A stretch of 46,088 nucleotides of DNA, taken from contig PABD01000209.1 of assembly GCA_002702685.1 (NCBI GenBank), positions 1 to 46,088 of the forward strand, read 5' to 3'. This document shows, piece after piece, positions 8,415 through 16,809 of this stretch. This DNA is from Planctomyces sp. (GTDB taxonomy: Bacteria > Planctomycetota > Planctomycetia > Planctomycetales > Planctomycetaceae). Under the pieces are notes generated by a model. It did no database searches and had not been told where the DNA came from. It was given only the letters and a program-made list of their open reading frames with translations. The translations under genes were made by a program, and so were the position numbers. Within the stretch, counting starts at the first letter, position 1. The number at the start of each line of letters is the position of its first letter.

Positions 8415-9131
8415 ATGACTGATTCCTGTCGCTCCACCGCCTACCACACGATCCGGGAAGCCATTCTGGAGGGGAAACTCCATGAAGGGGACCGGGTTTC
8501 CGAGTATGCGCTCGCCAGACAGCTCGGCCTCAGCCGCGCCCCCATCCGTGAAGCCATCAACCAGCTTGTCTCCCAAGGGCTGCTGGAGCAGATTGCCGGT
8601 TCCGGCACGTTCGTCCGTCAGCTCGATTTTCATGAACTGGAGGAAGTTTACGAATTGCGCGAGTGGCTCGAGTGCGGCGCGCTCACCTCGTCCCGGTTTT
8701 TGCTCACCGACCCTGATTTGGCAGCCATCCGCGCGACGTGCGACGACGTCCGCAAATTGATCAAAGAAACTCATCAGTTGAATGCGGATGACCAGGCAGA
8801 AACGGCGGCGTTCGTAAAGAGGTTGTACCTGGCCGATGCGCGGTTTCATCTGCTGATTCTACGTGGAGCTCAGAATATTCTGGCACTGCAGACGATGCAG
8901 GATCGGCTCATTCTCGAACAGATTTGGAGTTCCAACCGTATCTCGCTGGAAGTCTCTTCCCTGGAGAACCTGCTGAAAGAACACACTGCAATCTACGCGC
9001 AGTTAGAGCAACGCGACTACGCGGCCGGCGCGGAACTGCTGCGAACCCATATCCGTTCCGCGATCGATCGCTACCGTGAGGTGCATCAGCGGGAACAACA
9101 AGCGGAACAACTCGGCCGTTATTTCTCATAG
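8415..9131 (+). CDS. GntR family transcriptional regulator, FCD (FadR/VanR-like) subfamily
   Basis: A 238-aa regulator. The ATG at 8415 places the winged helix at the N-terminus as usual; the frame is open to 8259 but the extra residues look non-coding. Residues 8-68 form the GntR wHTH (REAILEGKLHEGDRVSEYAL, LSRAPIREAINQL, GSGTFVRQ). Residues about 75-215 form the helical FCD ligand domain, with conserved metal-binding histidines in ARFHLLI, LKEHTAIY and LRTHIRS. FCD proteins sense small organic acids or sugar derivatives. The adjacent PhyH dioxygenase (69 nt downstream, same strand) is a plausible target. The inducer is not predictable. Confidence 0.92.
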   Translation: MTDSCRSTAYHTIREAILEGKLHEGDRVSEYALARQLGLSRAPIREAINQLVSQGLLEQIAGSGTFVRQLDFHELEEVYELREWLECGALTSSRFLLTDPDLAAIRATCDDVRKLIKETHQLNADDQAETAAFVKRLYLADARFHLLILRGAQNILALQTMQDRLILEQIWSSNRISLEVSSLENLLKEHTAIYAQLEQRDYAAGAELLRTHIRSAIDRYREVHQREQQAEQLGRYFS

Positions 9132-9200
9132 TCTTGGATTCCACCCGTTATCTCGTGCTTCTTAATTCAACGTCCCCGTTTTATTTGCTGAGGATAAATC

Positions 9201-9953
9201 ATGAGTCGTTTCGAGCCTTATCGCACTGCGTTTGAATCTGATGGTTTTGTGGTCGTTCCCCAGTTTTACAGTCCGGAAGAAGTTGCGACGCTGAAAGGCG
9301 AAATCGATCGCTATATCAACGAAGTCCTGCCGAAAGGTGAGGCGGGACAGGCTTTCTATCAGGATCCGAATGATCCAACCACACTCAAGCAGATCAACAA
9401 TTTCGAAAACGACGCCTGGTTCGCCGAGATGCCGCTGCGCGAACGCTGGAAAGAACTCGCCGAGACCTTGCTGGGCGAGGAAGCCCACAGCAAGACCCCT
9501 GAATGGTTCAACAAACCGCCGGAGATGAATCATCCCACGCCACCCCATCAGGACAACTATTACTTCAGCCTGACCCCACCCCAGGTGCTGACGATGTGGC
9601 TTGCTCTCGATGATGTGGATGAGGAAAACGGTTGTCTGCGCTATGTCCCCGGTTCCCACCGCGAACCGATCCGGGCCCACGGGCGAACGAAAGTACTCGG
9701 GTTCTCCCAGGGGATCGATGACTACTCGGAATCCGACTTCGCAAGGGAAGTCGCGATCCACATGCAGCCGGGTGACGTGGCGATTCATCATGGCGATACG
9801 ATTCACCGCGCCGATGCAAATCGATCCGCTGACCGGCATCGCCGCTCGCTCGCGCTTGTCTTCCGGGGAGTCAGTTGCCAGCGCGATGAAGTCGCATTCG
9901 CCCGATATCAGGAAACGATGAAGCAGCAGCACGAGGAACTGGGTTATAAGTGA
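9201..9953 (+). CDS. Phytanoyl-CoA dioxygenase (PhyH) family protein
   Basis: A 250-aa Fe(II)/2-oxoglutarate-dependent oxygenase. Iron ligands are visible as His116-x-Asp118 (PPHQDNYY) and distal His202 (DTIHRADAN), with the 2-oxoglutarate-binding Arg in RRSLALVFR (214-215). LRYVPGSH is another family hallmark. Known members hydroxylate diverse substrates such as phytanoyl-CoA, ectoine and secondary metabolites; the substrate here is unknown. GAGGAT 5 nt before the ATG supports the start. It directly follows the GntR gene, suggesting a two-gene regulated unit. Confidence 0.92.
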   Translation: MSRFEPYRTAFESDGFVVVPQFYSPEEVATLKGEIDRYINEVLPKGEAGQAFYQDPNDPTTLKQINNFENDAWFAEMPLRERWKELAETLLGEEAHSKTPEWFNKPPEMNHPTPPHQDNYYFSLTPPQVLTMWLALDDVDEENGCLRYVPGSHREPIRAHGRTKVLGFSQGIDDYSESDFAREVAIHMQPGDVAIHHGDTIHRADANRSADRHRRSLALVFRGVSCQRDEVAFARYQETMKQQHEELGYK

Positions 9954-10312
9954 CCCGCGGCGCTACTGATGCATGGCGCGCTGACGATTCTTCATCCAGT
10001 CGGCGTCCTTCCGGGCTAGTCTCTTCCCCCCCGGTTCCCCGGTCGTGAAATCGGTTAAAGGCATTTCGTCGGCATAACCGATAGAACCGATAGCAGAATC
10101 CGTAGCGATTCCTGCGCCTGCCTGCGCATTCATGGGTTCGGGCGGGCTCGCGACAATGGCGATGTCGCTTAACCAGTGTCCTGCCACCGACCTCGGCGAG
10201 ATGGGTGATACAGGACGACGGTTTATTCCGTGATCTGATTGCGGAATCGATCAATTCGATTGAAGAACGACCGCTCCTGTTTAACCGGAGCAACCAAAGG
10301 GGGGGGAACACG
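9954..10312. other. Intergenic region before the Ig-like protein
   Basis: No supported gene. A GTG-started 74-codon minus frame (9963-10187) lacks a ribosome site and family features. An AATCGA-N5-TCGATT inverted repeat (10245-10261) lies 52 nt upstream of the next start. The run of eight G at 10299-10306 serves as its ribosome site. Confidence 0.4.
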
Positions 10313-11905
10313 ATGCAGAAGCTCATCTGTCCCGTGATCAGTCTGTGTGCATTGTGGTTTGTCGGCGCAACTGCGCTCGAAGCGGGCGAAACGCTCTTTG
10401 CGAAATCGAACCGTTTTCAAATCCCCTACCAATACGACGCCGCCGAAATGCAGCGGATGGAGGCGGTTGAAATCCAGCTCCATGTCTCGCAGGACCAGGG
10501 GCAGACATGGCACAAGGCCCTCACCGTTTCTCCCGAAACCGGTCGCTTCGATTATAAAGCACCGCACGACGGTGAGTTCTGGTTCTCTGTCAAAACACTG
10601 AACCGCCGACAGCAGTTGATTCCGCCCGTTGCCAATACAACCGCAGAACTCAAAGTCGTTGTCGACACGGAAGAGCCGCTCCTTAACTTGAACGTCGTTC
10701 AACCGCAGGCAGGTCGCGTCAGTTTGTCCTGGGTGGCCAATGACGCGAATCTCAATGTCGAAACACTCGTTCTCGAATATCAGCAGTCTGATTCCGGTGG
10801 ATGGCAGCGAGTCAGCGTACTCCCGAGTCAGGAAGGAGAGACTTCCTGGACCGTAAGTCAGGGTGGTGTCGTCGCCGTTCGAGGTACGATCAAAGACCTC
10901 GCGGGTAACAGCGGCTCCGCAACAACACAAGTTGATATCGAACGACAGCAGTTCGGTCGCGGTGGAGAGATCACGCAACCCGATTTCTCGAAGCCGATCG
11001 CCGAAGCGAATCCGTTCGAGCAATCGATTTCGATGAATGAGCAACCGGCAGAACAGCAGCCCCGCGTGCCGGGATCGATCATGGTTCCGCCGCAGTTTGT
11101 CAGCCAGCCCACTATTCCACCCGCAAGCGCAGTGCCCCCGGCCCCGCAAGTGAACAATCAACTGGTGCCGGCACCGGTCAACAATCACCCACCTGTTCCG
11201 AATCAAACGCCGTCCTCGAGTGCAAGCCACGTGCGGACGGTGAATTCGCTCCGCTTCCAGGTGAACTACAAAGTCGATGATGTCGGCCCGTCGGGAGTCA
11301 GCCACGTCGAGTTCTTTATCACCGAGAATGACGGACAGAAGTGGTACCGCTACGGCGAGGACACGGACAAGGCTTCCCCTTTCACCGTACAGGTTCCCAA
11401 AGATGGTCGATACGGGTTCGATCTGCGTGCCCGCAGTGGCGCCGGTCTCGCGGCTAATCCGCCGAAAGCGGGCGACGCTCCGCCGATCGTGATCGTTGTC
11501 GACCAGACTCCGCCTGTCATCACGATGCAACCCCCTCAACAGGGATTCAACGGCGTTCTGAACCAGGTCATGATCCGCTGGCAGATTCAGGATCAGAACC
11601 CGGCGGAGCAACCGATCGCGCTGTCCTACGCGACGACCGCCAATGGACCGTGGCAGCCGATCGGCGGCTGGCAGTCCGACCAGGGAAGTTATCTCTGGGA
11701 CATCACCGACACGCTTCCGCCCAAACTTTTCATTCGCATCACCGCACGCGATGCCGCAGGGAATCTGAGCTCGGCGCAGACGACTCAGCCGTTGATGATT
11801 GACCTCAATCGACCTTCGGCTCGTATCGTGAATGTGGAATCGCTTCCGAGCGGTCAGGAAGCGGCGAGTGGCGCTCCGACGCAGTACAACGGTACCGGTC
11901 GCTAA
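10313..11905 (+). CDS. Secreted protein with Ig/FnIII-like repeats
   Basis: A 530-aa protein. The ATG at 10313 follows a G-run and begins a clean signal peptide (LICPVISLCALWFVGATALEA, about 1-24). Two similar beta-rich units can be seen. One is at about 30-215 and the other at about 310-500; both contain a phrase on the pattern VEFF/VEIQL...DG(Q)xW and a D-x-(T/E)-(P/E)-P strand start (DTEEPLLNL, DQTPPVITM). They are joined by a Pro/Gln/Asn-rich linker (about 240-310). The repeats resemble bacterial Ig-like or fibronectin III folds found in extracellular proteins. No catalytic motif is visible. The stop lies 4 nt from the convergent prenyltransferase stop. Confidence 0.75.
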   Translation: MQKLICPVISLCALWFVGATALEAGETLFAKSNRFQIPYQYDAAEMQRMEAVEIQLHVSQDQGQTWHKALTVSPETGRFDYKAPHDGEFWFSVKTLNRRQQLIPPVANTTAELKVVVDTEEPLLNLNVVQPQAGRVSLSWVANDANLNVETLVLEYQQSDSGGWQRVSVLPSQEGETSWTVSQGGVVAVRGTIKDLAGNSGSATTQVDIERQQFGRGGEITQPDFSKPIAEANPFEQSISMNEQPAEQQPRVPGSIMVPPQFVSQPTIPPASAVPPAPQVNNQLVPAPVNNHPPVPNQTPSSSASHVRTVNSLRFQVNYKVDDVGPSGVSHVEFFITENDGQKWYRYGEDTDKASPFTVQVPKDGRYGFDLRARSGAGLAANPPKAGDAPPIVIVVDQTPPVITMQPPQQGFNGVLNQVMIRWQIQDQNPAEQPIALSYATTANGPWQPIGGWQSDQGSYLWDITDTLPPKLFIRITARDAAGNLSSAQTTQPLMIDLNRPSARIVNVESLPSGQEAASGAPTQYNGTGR

Positions 11906-11909
11906 CGCG

Positions 11910-12818
11910 TCAGATAATCAGATCGACGATCCCGAGAATCAGCATCCCGATCGAGATCAGGGCGTTGATATTGAAGAAGGCGACGTTGACTCGCGAAAGG
12001 TCATCGGGCTTCACCAGTGCGTGTTCGTACAAAAGTAAAAGTGCGATCACGATGATCCCGGCGAGGAAGAGCAGGCCCAGCCCTGCGAAATGCCAGAAGC
12101 CGACGAGCGCCACGATCATGCAGACGTGACTGAAGGCGGCAATGCTAAGAGCATTTCTGATTCCGAAGAACGCGGGAATACTGCTGAGCGAGCTCTCTCT
12201 GTCGAAGGTGGCATCCTGGCAGGCATACAGGATGTCGAAGCCCCCCACCCAGAAAAACACGACCAGCCCGAGCATGACGGGCGTCCAACTGACGGAACCC
12301 GTGATGGCAATCCAGGCTGCGATTGGTGAGAACATCAGCGCGGCTGCGAGCCAATAGTGGCAAAGAAACGTGAAGCGTTTTGCGAAGGAATAACCCAGCA
12401 GGAACGCCAACGTCGGCACCGACAGAATAATGGGCCACTTGTTCGGCAGGAATAGAAGTGTCGAGGCGATAAACCCGACACTGCAGACCGCGGTGAACAG
12501 CCAGACGGTTCGAACGGAAAGTAATCCCGCCGGGATATGTCTCCCCGCCGTCCGTGGGTTCAGTGCATCCTGACGACGATCGACCAGCCGGTTGAACGCC
12601 ATTGCGGCTGACCTCGCAAAGACCATGCAGAGCAGGATCCCTGTGAGGTCGAGAATTCGAAATTCACCTTTGGTGTGCCAGGCCAGGATCGAAGCGAGCA
12701 GTGCGAACGGCAGCGCAAATATCGTATGACTGAACCGGATCAGCCCCATCAGGTGCCGGAACTTGTCGATCAATAACGGAACGGAGTTCGTTGCGGGGAG
12801 TGTATCAGGATTGTCCAT
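11910..12818 (-). CDS. mqnP: UbiA-family prenyltransferase, likely menaquinone (futalosine) type
   Basis: A 302-aa integral membrane prenyltransferase with about eight hydrophobic helices. Two Asp-rich diphosphate/Mg2+ motifs are present: NRLVDRRQD (76-84) with ALNPRTAGRHIPAG after it, and DILYACQDATFD (195-206). The NPRTA-x-R-x-(I/L)-PAG signature is typical of the UbiA-like group assigned to the futalosine menaquinone pathway rather than classical MenA. Planctomycetes generally use menaquinone, which fits, but ubiquinone-type UbiA cannot be excluded by eye. No other mqn gene is in the window. It is probably cotranscribed with, or close behind, the 12940-15303 gene (121-nt gap with a weak hairpin). 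Confidence 0.85.
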   Translation of the reverse strand: MDNPDTLPATNSVPLLIDKFRHLMGLIRFSHTIFALPFALLASILAWHTKGEFRILDLTGILLCMVFARSAAMAFNRLVDRRQDALNPRTAGRHIPAGLLSVRTVWLFTAVCSVGFIASTLLFLPNKWPIILSVPTLAFLLGYSFAKRFTFLCHYWLAAALMFSPIAAWIAITGSVSWTPVMLGLVVFFWVGGFDILYACQDATFDRESSLSSIPAFFGIRNALSIAAFSHVCMIVALVGFWHFAGLGLLFLAGIIVIALLLLYEHALVKPDDLSRVNVAFFNINALISIGMLILGIVDLII

Positions 12819-12846
12819 CAGGTCGGGGGAAGTCAGAGGTGAGTTG

Positions 12847-12876
12847 TGAAAAATACGGCGCTATCGTTTCCCGTAT
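12847..12876 (-). terminator. Weak candidate terminator after the FecR-like protein gene
   Basis: On the minus strand a 6-bp stem (complements of 12871-12876 and 12853-12858, ATACGG/CCGTAT) is followed by TTTTT. The stem is short and the loop is 12 nt, so read-through into the prenyltransferase gene is likely. Confidence 0.35.
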
Positions 12877-12939
12877 CGAACCGTTTTTGATGCCGCCTGT
12901 TAACCCAGGATCACGTGCGATCGTGAATAGTAGGCAGGA

Positions 12940-15303
12940 TTACTGATCGACGGGTACGAGACGTCCGCCATTTTTCTCCAGCTTGCTCTTCCAACGCAGG
13001 AGCATCGACTGCCGGTTCTTCTCGGACGCATCCGGACGATAGTGTAACTCCCGATCAGTGTAATGAGCCGCCAGTTCGAATGCCATGTCCCGCACGGCCA
13101 GGAGTGAGTGATCCATCCACGCCAGGATCTGCTGAGACATCGCGGGATCCTGAGCCTGTCCCGGGGTGATTCCCCATAACAGTTGCGTAACTGCATCGCG
13201 GTCCTCTTCGGCCAACGCGGCTTCGAGTTCAGCCTGCAGGATCTCTGCATTCGTGTCCGGGTCTTCCACCAGCCATTCGCGGAGATGACGCTGGGCCATT
13301 TTCACGACTTCCAGCGGCTGATCAGGAGTCGTCAGTGCCTGAACCAGGCTGTGGATATCCCGCGCATGTCCAAGACTGTCGACCGCCCAGGAGGCAACGA
13401 TGGGATTTCGGTTGATGATATGGGGGGACATCGACTGTCCCACGGAACGGTCCGTTTCGAAGAGTTTCTCATGGGCGAGCTTGGCTTTCCGCACGGTCAT
13501 CGAATCGCGATCTTCTTCCAGTTGCATCCAGTCGGGATATTCAAGTGCCGCTTCCGAACTCCCTTCGCCACCGCGCAGTGGAATGACCGGCCAATTGTCC
13601 GCGAGGGCTTTCAGCTCGAGCGATAAGGCTTCGTTGGCATTGACGACCTGTACCTGTCCATCACCATCCGCGAACCGGACATTCCCTTGCTGAACGTACA
13701 GGGTGGTGTTGTAAATGTCCTCCAGATTCATCGGGTCGATTTCATAAGGTTGCTTTGGAATGGCTTCAATGCCGAACCGGGTTTCGGGTGTCATCAGCTC
13801 GAGACGCCAGGTCGATTCCCCTACCATGATCGCGACCGGGTACGGCAACTGCTCTTCCTCGGTCAGTTTGGGACCTCCAGTAAACAGAACCTGGCCTCGT
13901 TCGATATCGATACCCAATGGGGCGGCTTCGCTGGCGGGAAGATTAACGATGCGTGTTCCGGCAATCAGCTTGAAAGACAATTCCCCCTGCTCGACATCAA
14001 AGGTGGCGTCAAAAGGAAGCGGCGATGCCAGGGTCTCGCCAGGGTGAATCAAAGCGCGGCGGGGAAGAATGAACCAGTCTTCCTTCGCCGGCTGATATTG
14101 AATCACGACTCCTTCCTGCATCGTGTATAACACGCGTGCGGGAGGAATCGTCGGCGCGGGAGCAGCTTTGGGCTCCACCGGTTCTTCGACAACGGGCTCT
14201 TCTACGACGGGCTGCCCCGGTACGGGGGGAGTCGCGAGCGCCACTTCGGTATCGGAATCGGCTTCCGACGGCACTGCAGGGTCTTCCATCACTTCTTCCA
14301 CTACGTCCGTTTCGGATTCGACCGGGTCTGTTATCTCAGCCAATTCCAAGTCCATTTCCTCACTCTCAGCGACTGCGGGAGTGTCCGAGTTCTCGCTCGG
14401 ATTGAAGTCAGCTGTTTCAGTGTCAAGGACTTCTTCCGTTTCGACTTCTGCATCAGCGACGGCAGCGTCGGTTCCTTGCGTCTCATCTACCGCCGGCTCT
14501 GCATCCGTTTCGATGGCGGGTTCGGTAAGTTCCTCATCGACGTTCGGTCGATTGTCAGCGATCGCTTCCCGGCCTGCTTCTCTATTCGCGTCCGCATCAG
14601 CAACGACCGTTTCAGGACGCCCCGGATTGAAGAGATAGTTCCACAACTGGTCGTCAAAAATGAGCAAGCCGACAAAGACCAGCAACGTAACACAGACAGC
14701 GATCAGGCCAAGCTTGTTGCGCGATGAAGACTGTTGCCGCAGATACTCGGGGAGTTCTTCCCTGAAGGAAGGTTCGTGATCGTCGAGGGCGGTTCCCATC
14801 GTCGTGGAATCAGGAACGGGGGGAAGACGAAACTCGCCCGAGGATTTCGTCACCTCCATGAATGGCTTTTCCATCTCCGGATCCGGTTTGCCGACCGCGT
14901 GGTCCGCACTCCGGGGAGCATGCGGCACGATCTTATACATGCGGCTGCGCGTATCGGGAGGAATATCGACCGGTTCGCCGAGAATGAGTGTCAGGACCTG
15001 GTGGCTGGCTGCTACCTCTGCCAGTTGCACGTCAGACTCGAGACAGGCTTTCTCAACCTCATTGATCTCGGCCGGGGACAACGTATTGTCGAGGTATTTG
15101 GCAACCTGATTCGCATCCAGATGATTCTCCCCGGGTTCCACGTCGGGGGCGAGCAACCGGCGCTGCCGTGTCACTTTCTTGATTCGCTCGACCAGGTCGG
15201 AAGCGTATTTGCTTTCCTGAACTTTCTTGCCGATTTCGCGTGTATGATTTGCATCCAGAACGTCGTCCAGATACGCCAGCAAAGTTCGCAACGTCAAACG
15301 CAT
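12940..15303 (-). CDS. Single-pass membrane protein with acidic linker and FecR-like outer region
   Basis: A 787-aa protein. The ATG at 15303 follows GGGAAC; the frame is open to 15486 but the extra 61 residues look untranslated. Layout: a cytoplasmic helical region (1-130) holding two similar short units (TLLAYLDDVLDANHTREI and QVAKYLDNTLSPAEINEV), reminiscent of anti-sigma-like zinc-finger folds but without their Cys/His; one transmembrane helix at about 198-216; a Glu/Asp/Val/Ala-rich linker (about 235-390); then a beta-rich region (VVIQYQPAKEDWFILPRR, LSFKLIAGTRIVNLP, RGQVLFTGG) like FecR ectodomains, and a helical C-terminus. Such proteins can act as membrane anti-sigma or envelope sensors, but no sigma factor gene is adjacent. 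Confidence 0.7.
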   Translation of the reverse strand: MRLTLRTLLAYLDDVLDANHTREIGKKVQESKYASDLVERIKKVTRQRRLLAPDVEPGENHLDANQVAKYLDNTLSPAEINEVEKACLESDVQLAEVAASHQVLTLILGEPVDIPPDTRSRMYKIVPHAPRSADHAVGKPDPEMEKPFMEVTKSSGEFRLPPVPDSTTMGTALDDHEPSFREELPEYLRQQSSSRNKLGLIAVCVTLLVFVGLLIFDDQLWNYLFNPGRPETVVADADANREAGREAIADNRPNVDEELTEPAIETDAEPAVDETQGTDAAVADAEVETEEVLDTETADFNPSENSDTPAVAESEEMDLELAEITDPVESETDVVEEVMEDPAVPSEADSDTEVALATPPVPGQPVVEEPVVEEPVEPKAAPAPTIPPARVLYTMQEGVVIQYQPAKEDWFILPRRALIHPGETLASPLPFDATFDVEQGELSFKLIAGTRIVNLPASEAAPLGIDIERGQVLFTGGPKLTEEEQLPYPVAIMVGESTWRLELMTPETRFGIEAIPKQPYEIDPMNLEDIYNTTLYVQQGNVRFADGDGQVQVVNANEALSLELKALADNWPVIPLRGGEGSSEAALEYPDWMQLEEDRDSMTVRKAKLAHEKLFETDRSVGQSMSPHIINRNPIVASWAVDSLGHARDIHSLVQALTTPDQPLEVVKMAQRHLREWLVEDPDTNAEILQAELEAALAEEDRDAVTQLLWGITPGQAQDPAMSQQILAWMDHSLLAVRDMAFELAAHYTDRELHYRPDASEKNRQSMLLRWKSKLEKNGGRLVPVDQ

Positions 15304-15487
15304 GATCAAGTTCCCGCGTGTACGGCTGGGTGGAATGCTCTTCTCCGGACAACCTCCGGAGACTCTATCGAATGGGGCCTCTGCGTTCGCAGACGTCCCT
15401 CTACCCTGAATAGTGGGGATCCGACCGCGATTTCGTGCAGGGAAATCCTGTTTTCGCCAAGTTTTTCCCGATTCGCTGTTCCCCAAT

Positions 15488-15525
15488 AAAAAACGGCCAC
15501 GTCGACGGAATCGACGGGCCGTTTT
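15488..15525 (-). terminator. Intrinsic terminator of the methyltransferase gene
   Basis: AAAACGGCC (15490-15498) pairs with GGCCGTTTT (15517-15525), with inner CGTCGA/TCGACG around CGGAA and one bulged A. On the minus strand a run of T follows. It could also work on the plus strand. Confidence 0.85.
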
Positions 15526-15572
15526 GCTGGGATGTACACGGTGACGCGTACGCGTGAATTTGCGCCCGGCGC

Positions 15573-16310
15573 CTAAGCCGCCTTGCGGGTTTTGCTCGGC
15601 GTTTTCTGAGCCGCCGCTTCCTGGTCGGGTTCAGCGATGATGTACCACAGCGGCGAGATTCCCCAGATGACTGGGATCGAGGCGACCATTCTCAGACCGG
15701 CTTCCTCCAGATCGGCGACGATCGTGGCGAGCGGAATCGGAATCCGGTCGGCCGGTTTGGTTCCGCGGAGGAAATGTTTCAATTTGAACCGGACGGAATC
15801 AAACGCAAAGCTGTTGAAGAATGAGACGATGACCTGGCGTTTGCTGATCCGCTTAAGTTCACGGAATGCCCGCACGCGTGTTTCGGATTCGTTGAAGTGA
15901 TGGAACAGCCGGTTGCAGATGACCGCGTCAAACGAGTTGTCCGCAAAGCCGGTATTCATCACATCGCGCACCTCAAAGCGAGCCTGTTTGGGATCGCCAC
16001 CATGATTACGCCAGTTCTCGTGTGCGAGAGTCACCATATGCGGCGAGCTGTCACCACCCGTGACATCAAAGCCAGCCTTGGTGAGCAGCTTCGTCAGACG
16101 CCCCGTACCGCAGGGAAGATCGAGCACGCGACTACCCGGTTCGAGATCGCTGACCGCATCGCGGATCGCGTTCTTCTCACACCAGTCGCGGAGGGTTCGC
16201 TTGTATTCAGAAGGATATTTGCTGGCGACGGCTTCCTGGTTGAAGCGATCAACAGTGCGTTTGTGCGACCAGGTATCGTTCTGGCCCTCTTGGCATGACG
16301 TCCCTGTCAT
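15573..16310 (-). CDS. Class I SAM-dependent methyltransferase
   Basis: A 245-aa methyltransferase of the UbiE/Methyltransf_11 type. Motif I VLDLPCGTG (62-70) binds SAM, followed by VTGGDSSPHMV (acidic loop position in GGDSS), the VRDVMNTGFADNSFDAVICN segment and FHHF. The substrate is unknown; small-molecule or lipid/quinone head-group targets are usual for this type. The ATG is preceded by AAGGA at a 7-nt spacing. The C-terminal tail is Lys/Ala/Gln-rich. It has its own terminator, and the gap to the next minus-strand gene downstream is 270 nt, so it is probably monocistronic. Confidence 0.88.
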   Translation of the reverse strand: MTGTSCQEGQNDTWSHKRTVDRFNQEAVASKYPSEYKRTLRDWCEKNAIRDAVSDLEPGSRVLDLPCGTGRLTKLLTKAGFDVTGGDSSPHMVTLAHENWRNHGGDPKQARFEVRDVMNTGFADNSFDAVICNRLFHHFNESETRVRAFRELKRISKRQVIVSFFNSFAFDSVRFKLKHFLRGTKPADRIPIPLATIVADLEEAGLRMVASIPVIWGISPLWYIIAEPDQEAAAQKTPSKTRKAA

Positions 16311-16809
16311 GGAGTATTCCTTTTTTTAGAAGGATCGAGACCCGGCTCCTCTCCGGCAACCAACTTCCTGTCGGCAACCGGCGGAGTTCCTCAAGGAGGA
16401 AAACAGCCTCAGAAATGTTCTTGAGATCGTATTTGAAAAAGGTGTGGCGGCTGCTCAGCGCGATGTTCCTCGCGACTGAAATATCCACCGCCTCTGGTCG
16501 TGGATTGGAAGGGTGACGCGCTCTTTATGACCGAGGGGTCATCAGTTTCTCGCCCTCGTCCCGCTCAATCGGCGGGGGATTCTAGCCAAGGGCCCGAAAT
16601 TCACAAACATCGATTTCTCGATCCTGAGAGATTTCGGTTGGTGTTCTTTTGAATTTCCCTGCCAGAGACGCTGGGCCAGAGGCGCTCGGATGTCTCCGGA
16701 TTAACGGCCTTTACCTCAATTCCTGCTTGATGAACGGGGGAAATCGTGTCACGATAGCGGTTTAGATCAATGGTCTCTTATGCATTCCGGCCCCTCTCGG
16801 AGCTCGCTC
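16311..16809. other. Divergent intergenic region
   Basis: About 500 bases between the divergent methyltransferase and DUF1501 genes. Frames within it (for example minus 16249-16488) have no family features. An imperfect direct repeat GCCAGAG(A/G)CGCT occurs at 16661-16672 and 16675-16686. I see no clear operator or RNA. Confidence 0.45.

Noticed and set aside
9963-10187. A 74-codon GTG-started minus-strand frame
   Set aside because: No ribosome site, no family features, and overlaps the likely promoter region of the next gene.
10223-11611. A 462-codon minus-strand frame opposite the Ig-like protein gene
   Set aside because: Arg/Asp/His-rich antisense shadow; the plus-strand gene has signal peptide and ribosome site.
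16249-16488. A 79-codon minus-strand frame upstream of the methyltransferase
   Set aside because: Overlaps the methyltransferase start in another frame and has no recognisable content.
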